Below are positions 27,401 through 39,400 of a stretch of DNA of 64,000 nucleotides, in pieces. A program made the translations under genes and the position numbers. The notes under the pieces were generated by a model. It saw nothing but the letters and a program-made list of their open reading frames with translations, had not been told where the DNA came from and made no database searches. The stretch's first letter is position 1. Each line of letters starts with the position of its first letter. Source of the stretch: Costus lasius (lineage: Eukaryota > Streptophyta > Magnoliopsida > Zingiberales > Costaceae); assembly GCA_027563935.2 (NCBI GenBank), contig CM050450.1, forward strand, positions 6,307,957-6,371,956, given 5' to 3'.

Positions 27401-30400
27401 TTAGATTTTAAGAGGAAATAGCACATAGTTGCGGTGGAAGGTACTGAATCATAAACAGTAGATCTAGATATAAGAAAACTTATCTAAACCAAAGATTTTT
27501 AAGAGAAAGAAGGGAAAAGTACGTTTTTAAGGAAAAGGTGATAAGTTGAAAAACTATAGATCTTGTGATAAGGAAACGATAATTTAAATCTAGGATTTCA
27601 GATCAACAATGTATCATGTCTCAGAAATTTGAAAAGGCTATAAATGATTGGTATACCGAGAAGAAAGCACACTTAGAATACTTAAACCTTGAAAGTTCAG
27701 TACCTGTATCCAATTTCCCATTCTGTTTCAACCGTAAACATAAACATCATTCGTTTATTTCTGAAAAACCTCATATCAATGCTCTTTTAGATTTTTCGCA
27801 TCTGATATCACATAACCTAGAAGCCACTTATAATCGTCTTTCTTTACTATCTAAAGTAGAAAATCAGCATTACTATTTCATACTTGAGAAAAACCAAAAA
27901 TATTTTCGGTCCTTTGACTCCAGGATTTCTAGACTAGAAACGTAGACAAACTGTGCTCCCTAATTGAATCCAAAAATTTTGGTAAACCCGAAAGACCAAA
28001 CCACGAAGTACTACGTCTCTTGTCTGAACTTAGAAAGGAAAACCAGGAACTTAAAGGTGCAATAGCTGGCCTACAGACACTAATCGCTTAATGAGCCGGA
28101 AGGATACTGTTGACACAGCTTTCTACAAGAACTCCTTGAAAGCTACAGAATCGGTTGAATCACCTGCCTTAGGTTTTGTAAAACCATCCGATTACCCCAC
28201 TTCCAATCAAGCGATAGCTTCTGTAATTAAGCAGAACAATACAATTATCCAGCTATTATCAGATTTGCATCAGGAACTAGCTCGAACAAATCTACAGCTT
28301 CAACTGCTTCGAAGCCAAGAACAAGAAGATCTACAGGATGAAGAATTAAACTGGGGCAAAGATGAATTCATGGAGCCTATCCTAATTGCAGATTTGAAAC
28401 CTCCAAAACTTGAAAGATTTGACGCCTTCCCAAAACTTCAGCGACTAAAACAAAAATTGGAAGCTATAAGACATATGATCAGAACAAAGAAAGGATCACC
28501 TCAAAAGCATCATACGGATCCTTTACAAGTTCTTCCAAAAATAAATCTGAGTAATGGGTTTCCTGGACCAAGGCAGCTTACCACCTGCTCTTCAAGCATC
28601 TGACGCAACGCAAAAGCCTCTCTATAAAGAGCAAATCCAAGAATCTAAGGAGACGTATTTCCAAAATGAATGCATCAGAAAGCCTATTACATCAACAGAA
28701 GCCTCGACTAATGGCATATCAAGCGGAGAATCTGAGCCTGACAATGAGCTATCTTTAGAAATCAGATGCCTTGACGACTCGCTACCAGTCTCTTTATTGT
28801 TGTCAAGCGCTCGTGTTCCACAACGAAGCTCTCCAGAATCAACAAGCTTTGATCTCTACTCAGCAGAGGCTACTACAATTCCTCCAAAAGGAAGGGCTCT
28901 CATCTCCACTGGCATAAGCATCCAACTGCCAAACGGGTGTTATGGGAGAATCACTCCTATATCTGCAAATCACTACGGAAAAACGACTGTCATCAACCTG
29001 GATTATACTGGTGAAATATTCGTCACATTAACTAACCCTTCTGATGACATATTTGCAGTTAATATTGGAGACAAAGTTGCACAAATGACCATGGTTTTAC
29101 AAATTGAGGAAATTTCAGATCCAAGGAGTCAGGAGTATGACAAAGAAAAGCCCCTATACATTGAGGAAAAGCCTCAACTACAATTAAAGAAGAATCAGGA
29201 GACTTGTGCAAATGAGGATTCTAAATCTCCACTGAAAGACAACTGGCCAAACACAAGTTATCCTCATACTACAACCATAATCGTTCACTCTGAAAGAACC
29301 ACTGAAGAAGTCAAGGAGCGTATGGAATTCACCTACGGGGCACCAGGCATCCACAAGGATCCGTACTACTGGATCCACTCTGAATTTGCCTTAAAATCTG
29401 GTTTTCATCAAATATCAATAAACGAAGACAGTCTTCTTTGGACTGTATTATCTGCTCAGAACTCGACTCAAAACCGGTTTTCTTAGAAAATAGAATCCCC
29501 TGGACAAATTTTACAAATTTCCAAATTCCAGAAGACCCAGAAGTATTAAGGCCAAAAGTATTTATATTAAATGAATGGCCAACGGTGCCATTCGATCTGA
29601 AGGAAGCACCGCTAAATTTTCGAAAAGAAATGGATATTTTTCTGGAAGGTATAAAGACTAATCAAATTTTAATATTTCAGAAGGATCATTACTGGTGGAC
29701 AGTGTCAATCTCAAAAGGCCTAAGGTCTTGGGCGAACCCCTCAGCCCATAACCAAAGCAACATGATTGGGCCTCAACAAAATTCTTATCAAGGCCTACTA
29801 CTCCCCGTGATAACGGATTTTCGAAATTTCAGGAGCTTAGCTACGTCTTCAGCAGAAGAAGACAAAAGTAGGAGGGCATGGGTAACTCTTTTGACCCATC
29901 CTTTGACCCTTTGGAAAAATCCAGCTAACATATTTTCTTCAAGAAGATAGGAATTTCAGGGCTTGGACAAATTATTTGGCACACTTGTTTGGGCAAAACC
30001 CTTTAGTCCATGCATCCTCAGCTGAAATGGACAAAAGTCTTAAGGCTTGGATGGGCATTCTGATCAGCTATCACAACATTGGATCCTCACAAGATTCTGA
30101 GAAGCTAAGGTATGAGCAAGAGGAGAATTTCTTACATAAGAAGAAAAGAATAAGACAAGTACTCTACCTAGCTATTAGTACCTTCTCTATGATTAGGAAC
30201 CTTTTTGGGAGAATTTTGGTCACTATCATGCAGGCAAAGGACCAGAATAAAATCTATAGAAATATTCAACTATTGCCTTTTGCTATTTACAAAGGACGTC
30301 TTGAGTGTCTATTTAAGGAAGGAACCACTAAGGAAAAACAGACACAACTACCTCTGACGCATCTGAACCATAGGATAATGATGACGGTTCCACCACCAAA

Positions 30401-33400
30401 GAGAAGAAATACATTGAGGGAAGGAGATGAGATGGAATTCACAAGAGATTCCTCGGAGAAGCAGCATGCACTGAAAGAAGAAGATGAGGTAGAGTCCGCA
30501 AGGGACTTCTCAAAGGAACAGCATCAGGTTTTTACAGCAAGGATGATCATTTCCACCTATGACAGAAACATTTTCTTAAGCTCTTTGCCTGACAGTCTTT
30601 CTCAAAAGATAATTTGGCAGGCCCAAACATCCTTGTGGTTCACAATGATCGACCTCCAAGAAAAACTTGATAAATTATCCTGGACGAAGAGTTATATGAC
30701 TCGAGGAGTTAAGGTATTTCAGCAGATAGGGTATTACCTCTACACTGCCCAAATTAAAACTGACCAACTTACAGGTGCTTCGTATAAAATTCTTGAAGCT
30801 CTTTACCATCATGGGATGGTATGACAATGGGAAGTTGAAAAATGGATCCCTCCATTCTTTCCAGAGCAAGAAATTGTGCAAAATGTACGAAGATGAACGA
30901 AAATACATTGTTATGTATGCACAAAAGCTCAAATGCAGTAATGACAGTAACTATATCCTACCACGAAAGTTATGTCTGTTCTTTACACAGCCAATTTGAA
31001 TATATGACCTCGAGGAACCTTGGGACATTCAAATTCACAAAGAGGAACACTACTCTGAACCAACTTGGGATTCTTTACTTATGATGGACATAAATCCCAA
31101 ATTATATACTAAAGAGATTGAGACCCCCACAATGGTGTTATGAAAAAGAAAAATCAAATATTACAGACATAGACGAACGTGAGACTCAAGTACGGAATCA
31201 AGCACTGAAGAATCGTCTGAAAGTTCATCAGAAGACGACAACTTTGACGACCAAGACAACAACTTTGGCTATCCAGACAACAACTTTGACGATAAGGAAG
31301 AAGGACCCACAAAGAACTTAACCAGGAAGACTGATTAACCACGTGGCGCCCGTGGTCCCTACCCTTGGTTTCTGAAGAATACAACAAAGGTGCTCTACCT
31401 TTACTTTAGCGTGAAGTAATTAGTTTGAACTTTTACTTTACTTGTGTGACAAGTTTGCTTGAGTAGCAAGCTTACTTTACTTGTGTAACAAGTCTGCTTG
31501 AGTAGCAAGCTTACTTTACTTATGCGCCAAGCCACCTGTTTTGCTTGGACGCCAAGTTTGCTTTTCTATATAAGCATGTAACTAGCTAGTTGCAAGACAC
31601 GCTCAACTCCACATACGCTCAATAGAACATCTGAGAGCAAGTCTTACTTGGTGTGTATCCACTTGTAATATCTTCCGCTACTATAATAAAATCTTTTGTT
31701 TGAGAAATATTTTGCCTTGAGCGAGTATTTTCTTAAAGGCGATCCAAAGATCCGGTCTATACCGTAATAAGTTCGAGGTGTCTCGAATCCGAAATGAAAT
31801 TCTTATCTATAGTAATTTCAGAAAAGCAAGTATTTTCTTGAAAGAATCGTGGTCTCCAGGAAAGTGCAGTGAGTCAGGGATTCTGGATGAGAAGTTGCTG
31901 TACCAGGACAAGCCTCCCAAAGAACAGATCTTTACTCAGTCTTCCCTCTTTGGAACTATAATTCTTTCTTTTATGCATTTGAATCAGCCATAAACGAAAG
32001 GTAGCCTTGAGTAATTACACACCTAGAACGAAGAGTTAGAACTACATACCTTGTCCGTTCAGTATCCCTTCACCAGATCCTTCTTCTGAATCAACCGCGA
32101 AAAGGATTAACGCCCCATATCAAATAACCAAGCTCTGATACCAGAAAAAGGATCCAGTATAGATCGGATCTTAGGATCGCCTTTGATAATCAAAAACATA
32201 CTCGCTCAAGGCAAAATATTTCTCAAACAAAGGATTTTATTATAGTAACAGAAGATATTACAAGTGGATACACACCCTAGAAGTAAGACTTGCTCTCAGA
32301 TGTTTTATTGAGCATCTGTGGAGTTGAGCGTGTCTTGCAACTAGCTAGTTACATGCTTATATAGAAAAGCAAACTTGGCGTCCAAGCAAAACAGGTGGCT
32401 TGGCGCATAAGTAAAGTAAGCTTGCTACTCAAGCAGACTTGTTACACAAGTAAGCTTGCTACTCAAGCAAACTTGTCACACAAGTAAAGTAAAAGTTCAA
32501 ACTAATTACTTCACGCTAAAGTAAAGGTAGAGCACCTTTGTTGTATTCTTCAGAAACCAGGGGTAGGGACCACGGGCGCCACGTGGTTAATCAGTCTTCC
32601 TGGTTAAGTTCTTTGTGGGTCCTTCTTCCTTATCGTCAAAGTTGTCATCTGGATAGCCAAAGTTGTTGTCTTGGTCGTCAAAGTTGTCGTCTTCTGATAA
32701 ACTTTCAGATGATTCTTCAGTGCTTGATTCCGTACTTGAGTCCCACGTTCGTCTATGTCTGTAATATTTGATTTTTCTTTTCCATAACACCATTGTCGGG
32801 GTCTCAATCTCTTTAGTATATAATTTGGGATTTATGTCCATCATAAGTAAAGAATCCTAAGTTAGTTCAGAATAGTGTTCCTCTTTGTGAATTTGAATGT
32901 CTCAAGGTTCCTCGATGTCATATATCCAAATTGGCTGTGTAAAGAACAGGCATACCCTTCGTGGTGGGATATAGTTACCGTCATTACTGCATTTGGGCTT
33001 TTGTGCATACATAACAATGTATTTTCGTTCATCTTCGTATATTTTGCACAATTTCTTCATATGCTCTGGAAAGAATGGAGGGATCCATTTCTCAACTTCT
33101 CATTGTCGTACCATCCCATGATAGTAAAGATCTTCAACAAGTTTATACGAAGCACCTATAAGTTGGTCAGTTTTAATTAGGACAGTGTAGAGGTGATACC
33201 CTGTCTGCTGAAATACCTTAACTCCTCGAGTCATGTAACTCTTCGACCAAAATAATTTATTAAGTTTCTCTTAGAGGTCGATCATTGTGAGCCACAAGGA
33301 TGTTTGGGCCTGCCAAATTATCTTTTGAAAAAGACTGTCAGGCAAAGAGCTTAAGAAAATATTTCTGTCATAGGAGGAAAGGGTCATTCTTGCTGTAAAA

Positions 33401-36400
33401 ACCTGATGTTGTTCCTTTGAGAAGTCCCTTGCGGATTCTACCTCATCTTCTTCTTTCAGTGTATGCTGCTTCTTCGAGGAATCTCTTGTGAATTCCATTT
33501 CATCTTCTTCCTTCAGTGTATTTCTTCTCTTTGGTGGTGGAACCGTCGTCATTATCCTATGGTTCAGATGCGTCAGAGGTAGTTGTGTCTGTTTTTCCTT
33601 GATGGTTCCCTCCTTAAATAGGCACTCAAGACGTCCTTTGTGAATAGCAAAAGGCAATAGTGGAATATTTCCATAGATTTTATTCCGGTCCTTTGCCTAC
33701 ATGATAGTGACCAAGATTCTCCAAAAAAGGTTCCTAATCATAGGGAATGTACTAATAGCTAGGGTAGAGTACTTGTCTTATTCTTTTCTTCTTATATAAG
33801 AAATCCTCCTCTTGCTCATACCTTAGCTTCTCATAATCTTGTGAGGATCCAATGTTGTGATAGCTGATCAGAATGCCCATCCAAGCCTTAAGGTTTTTGT
33901 CCATTTCAGCTGAGGATGCATGGACCAAAGGGTTTTGCCCAAACAGGTGTGCCAAATAATTTATCCGAGCCCTGAAATTCCTATCTTCTGCAGATAAAGA
34001 TAGTATGTCAGTTGGATTTTTCCAAAGGGTCAAAAGATGAGTCAAAAGAGTTACCCATGTCCTTCTACTTTTGTCTTCTTCTGCTGAAGACGTGGCTAAC
34101 CTCCTGAAATTTTGAAAATCCGTCTTCGATTCTTCCTCAAGCAGCGCTCGTCGTTCCTCTTGGCTAGAATCATGCTCTTGCTGGAATTCTCCCAGCTTTC
34201 GCATCTTCGCACATTGGCGACCACAGTGGGAGCTGCTACTCGACAGCAAGTCTGATCTTGCTGGTGCCCATCTTTGTCGCCTTACGCTGCTCGCCGGATC
34301 TTGGAAGCTTTCGCTCCTCTTCTCCGGCGCTGAAATAGCGTAGCGCCTCGCCTCCTACAATAAGATTGACCTGAGATCGAGAAGTCTGAGCCCTCTTCTC
34401 GTGGCTCGACTGCCTGACCTCATCAAGATCTGGACAGCCTTCAACGATGCCCGCCTCTGCTCCAGCTTCTGACGATCTTCCACCTTGGGTGTCTTCTCAT
34501 CCTGGCCGCTCTCTACTACATGCGACGCCTTACGTCTTCTTCTACGAGCTAGCCGCCTTCTACAACTTGCGACGCAAGGCATTGCCTTCTACGACACCTT
34601 AGCTCGTCTTCTACGAGCTGGCCGCCTTCAACTTGCGATGCCTTACGCCGCTTCCACTTGTGACGCCTTACGCCGCCTTTTACTGCTTGCGACCTTTGAT
34701 GTCGTCTTCTTCTTGTACTTGTCTTTTGAATTATGTTGTTGTCTTTTTTATTATGTACAAGCTGGAGCGTAATTGTTATGTATGTTCCAACTTGAGGGGG
34801 AGTGTTAAAATAGGTAATAGTTAGGGGTATATTAGTAATATTAGAATTAGGGCTTTATGTACTCAAACCTCTATATATAGAGGTTGTGTCTATAGTGTAA
34901 AACATCTAAGTCAATACAATGTAACCCTTTAGGGTTTTCTCCCCTTTCCTCTCCTCTCTTCTAACAGTGATAATATCATAAAAAACAAATATAGGCATGG
35001 TGCATAATAAGCAAGTAACTTATTAAAGCTAAATGACAATTTAGCTTAATTTAAAATGTTTAAGCCCAAGCCACCCCTGATCCTTGGATTATGTATCATC
35101 TTTTTTTCTACTTTTCACATGGCATTAAATCAAGTTATCATAATCTCTTCCACTTAAGACTTGATATTCTCATCAAGCCCAAGGCTTAACACATAAAAGA
35201 ACCATCTCTTAGTCAATGTAAGGAAGATCACCTCATCAACCCTTTCTTACTGGTCTCTCACCATGCTTTTGGACTAAATCTGGGTACATATGACTCACTT
35301 AATAACCAAACTAACCAATTTATTTAAGCTTAATTTTAAATTGGGCTATATTGTTATTTAGTTAACCAAGTTAATGGATTAGTTTACACCATATCATAGC
35401 AACCAGATAGACATACAATTGATGTCAAAACACATGCATCATGCCACCTTGCCCACTTTGTTTCTGGGTAAGAATGAGTAGGCAATGCTTTAGAAACATG
35501 TTTAACCAACAGTTACAAATACTCTCTGTAGTAATTTCATTAAAAATACTTGCAAAAGATTATAGAGACAATGGTTGATAACTTCATAAGCAAATAAAGA
35601 GGAAATGATTTTTGAGGCAGTGTGATGGAATATAAGAACAGATAGAAATCTCATAAAAATAATTTTTGTGCTATCTCATGTTATGTTAGGCAGATTATTC
35701 TAGCAAAAAAAATATTATTGGCCAAACAGCAAGAGGATAAATCAGGATAAAAGCCCAAATCAGTAATACCAAACCTGGAGCTTTTTCGACTAAATGACAA
35801 TAGACATAAATGCTATCAAATCTAGGACTCTAGGCATAGTAGCTGTAGTAGCAAAAACAAAACTTTTATTAACACAAAACAAGTTTTCAGTTTCAACAAC
35901 AGAAGGGAACCACATGGTTCAAAAGGGCTTCATAGTCCATTGTCTCCAGATCTCTGTAGCAGGCAAACATCATGCAATGCTATTTAAAATGCTAAGGCAC
36001 AAAAGTCCACTCTTGACTGAAGCACAAAGCGTTCACCCAACCAAAGCGAGGAACAAAATTTTAATGGTCATATTCATAAATTCTAGTTTAAACTAGATGG
36101 CGACCTTGACCCTTACAATAACTTTGTAATGGTTTCAAGTTTTAGTATAGGATCTAAACTGTTATTAAGAAAAATCAGTAATCATAATACAAAGCTATGG
36201 AAAGAAGGTATGTACCAAAGAAGCAAAAACCGGTCTGGTACCGACCGGTTTGACCGGTTTGTACCAGTCCAGAGGGAAAATGATCGTGGAGCATGGAGAA
36301 ATTGATGGCAAGTGAAAAAAAATATTTTTTTTGTTGCGATATCGGTACGTACCGACCGGTTTAAAAAAAATGGTCGGTTTGTAATAATTATTAAAGTAAA

Positions 36401-39400
36401 CCGAGCTGAACCAACCGGTCTTCATGAAAACCGGTGAAACCGACCGGTTTGGCCAGTTTCATCCAAAATCAGAAATGTTCTTTTAATCACCGACATCACT
36501 ATTCACATGTGGGGACAGTGATATACAGTGATGAACAATAGAGATCTTGGAGTTTTATATTAAGATATAATATTTTATATAATATTTTATAATATAAGTT
36601 ATATTATATTAGGTTAAGTGTAATTACAGCATCAAAATAATGCGAGCGTCGATGGCTTTATTAGGGTTTAATTATTAGTTAATTATGTAATAAATATTAA
36701 AAAAATAATTAATTAATAATTAATTTATTATAATTAATTAAGATTTAGGGTTATAAATTGAAAGAATCAATCACCGACTGGGTGGCATGATTTCTTCAAT
36801 AGTAATTTTTATATTATATTAATTTTATATATTTTAATTTTTAAAAAATTAATATTAAAAAATTTCAAAAAAATCTTATAAATAGGCCTCTTAAAGATCT
36901 TTCTTCTCACACCATTCAAATTTCAATATTCAAAATTCTTTAAAAGATTTTCCAGCTCTCTCTTTCCTTCTTCTTTTCTCTTCTAATGGCACCAAAAAGA
37001 GATACTGATCTTGCGTGGCTCTATGCTCGTAAGATGCCGGATATCCGGCACTATTTGCAGTGTATTCACTATCTGAAAGTTTTCAAGGGTAGAGAGGCTA
37101 CCCGTGTAAAGTACCATCTCGCTGGTGGATTTCCTGATGTTGCAAATTGTACCAAAGTGCCCTAAAAGATACACAGAGCTGTCCGGGCGAATTTAGATTC
37201 GTTCAATATAACTAAACAACATAGGGCAGAAGATCGAACGGAATTCGACCGCTGTGCCACAGAGCCCACTGGGTATGATCTTTACCAAGGGAGCTATGAT
37301 GATACTACTGACGATTTTCAGACAAAGGCAGCTATGTGTGCGTCCCGGCACAATTTGCCCACAAAGAAAATGTGTGGTCTGCTTCCACGTAATTCGTGGA
37401 GCAACCATTCTACGAGGGTGGATTTGGGAGTGGGAGCGATATAGAAGGAGACCCTCAATTGGGCCGTACCAGTAGCATGCGGGGACAGACTGGAATTCAT
37501 GCAGAACCACCATCATGTAGAAGAGGTATCTCTTCTTTTTTTGGCTTTCGCCGGCGTACTGGGTCCCGATCTGCCCCCGCTAATATTGATCTCAGGGCAT
37601 TCTCTTCCTAATCAAGAAAGCAAACGCGTATAGACGACATCTACACTAAGTCCAAAAAGGTGGATATCGGCCAAGCCATTTCAAAATGATTTTACGTTAA
37701 TAGGATTCCACCACATACAGCAGGTGACCCATATTATCGTTGAATGCTGACAAAAATCCAAAATTGTAGGCCTGGAATTCAGCCCCCAAACCCTTACGAG
37801 ATTGTTAGACGGTATCTTAACGATGAGGTTGAGGAATGCAAAACCTGGATCAAAGACATGAAACCTCAATGGGAGACCTTCAGTGTCACATTAATGTGCG
37901 ACGCTTGGACAGGGACAACAAAGATGAGTATTATTAATTTTCTTATTTACTGTAATAGGAAAGTTATTTCTCATAAGTTTGTGGATGCGTCATCTGAATT
38001 TCAAAATGCAGCTTATATTTGTAGCATTATGCGAAGGGTGATAGAAGAGATCGTTCCGCAATATATCGTGCAGCTAATTATTGATAATGGCAATAATTTT
38101 AAAAGAGCTGCTCGCCTCATCATCCAAGATTTTTCGCATATTCTTTGATCACCGCACACTGCATCAATTTGATGATGGAGGATATTGGGGATTTAGATAA
38201 AGTAAAGAATGATATAAAGGGTGCCCAGGCAGTGACCCGATTTATTTACAACCATCATTGAGTTCATGCACAAATGAAAAATTTTGTAGAAGGAGAAATA
38301 CTACGTCCCATGGTAACACGATTTGCAGCTCATTTTTTACTTTTTGAAATCATTACTGTCAAAGAAAATGGGTTTAAAACCAATATTCATCTTCCAAGAA
38401 TGGGATAGTTATAATTTTTCATCCTCGAGAAATGGAAAAATAGTTGAGAATATAGTTCTCAATGGACGTTTATGGGATAGTGTGGCTGATATTTGCACAA
38501 TGGTCGAATCTCTTTATATGGTCTTACGTAAAATAGACATGGACAAAAAAGCAATGATGGGCGACTTATATCACATAGTTCATCAATCCCAAAAAAATAA
38601 TCGCAGAGAAATTTGGATCCCGAGGCAATAGATATATTAATATTATACGTTATCGATGGGACACACAGATGCGTCAAGATATTCTTGCGACTGATAAGTG
38701 TTAGCAAAATTTTTAAAACTTTATTATTATACACTAAGTTTTTATAGATGATTTTTTTGTTTACAACTTATTATCTGAATCCGTCATACCAATATCGATA
38801 TAACTTAGGGAGTGAGCAAAAAATACTCAATTCATTAAGAAGTATGATATATCGCATAGAGACCGATTCAGATGTGGCAGCCGTGGCAATTAACGAAAAT
38901 GGTTTGTATCGCGAGGCGAAAATGACTTTCGGAGATCCAGTAGCACTAGATCTTAGATACCACATTGTTCCTAGTAAGTTTATTTTTTAAAATATATTTC
39001 ATTACCATAACAATTGCTAATTAAAATTGCTAATTAAAATTTTTAATTTTACTTTTAGATGAGTGGTGGTTACAATTTGGTGCAAAGACATCAAATTTAT
39101 GAAAGATAGTTATTCGCATCTTGTCACAATGTGTTTCTTCTAACGGATGCGAACGCAAATGGTCGACCTCTCTTTGATACACACGAAGGTTCGCAATCGA
39201 TTATCATATCGTCACCTTGAGAAAATGGTTTACGTGTACTATAATATGCGACTCAGGCTACGTATTTTACGCGAAGAAAAAAAGAGAGAATCTGAAGTTG
39301 CAGACCCGTTCGATAAATCATTTATACCCGATGACAGTGACCCCATGATGGAATGGTAATCAACTCAAGATAATCAAGACATAGCCCTTGACGAACTGGT

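Larger units (their letters stand above)
29814..31762 (+). repeat. Pararetroviral inverted repeat, arm 1 (about 1.95 kb)
   Basis: The sequence from GGATTTTCGAAATTTCAGG (29814) to CGGTCTATACC (about 31762) recurs in reverse complement at 32154-34122 with scattered substitutions and small indels. The spacer is about 390 bp. The substitutions mean the duplication is not new. Confidence 0.9.
26985..34260. other. Endogenous pararetrovirus (Caulimoviridae, badnavirus-like), rearranged and defective
   Basis: Order on the plus strand: tandem leader repeats, ORF1-like, ORF2-like, a dUTPase-containing frame, reverse-transcriptase remnant, an unassigned frame (ORF X), and an intergenic region with TATA box and poly(A) signal. 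The last about 1.95 kb (29814-31762) is then repeated in inverse orientation (32154-34122). The inverse copy extends through the viral minus-strand primer site and leader. Movement protein, coat protein, aspartic protease and RNase H were not found. Frameshifts break ORF1 and the polyprotein, and the reverse transcriptase core is missing, so the copy cannot be functional. Boundaries are estimated from composition. Confidence 0.8.
26582..34966 (+). mobile_element. Small-LTR retroelement carrying endogenous pararetrovirus sequence
   Basis: Short LTRs of 163-164 bp (26582-26744 and 34803-34966) begin TGTTA and end TAACA. A 5-bp target duplication GTGAT flanks the element (26577-26581 and 34967-34971). 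The 5' LTR is followed at once by a tRNA-Met primer site (TGGTATCAGAGCC, 26745-26757). The 3' LTR is preceded by a purine tract TTGAGGGGGAG. The structure is copia-like, but no copia gag or pol is present. The interior is GC-rich non-coding sequence (26745-about 26985 and about 34260-34802) around roughly 7.3 kb of caulimovirid-derived sequence. LTRs differ at several positions, so the insertion is not very recent. It lies antisense in PGAP1 intron 4. Confidence 0.88.
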
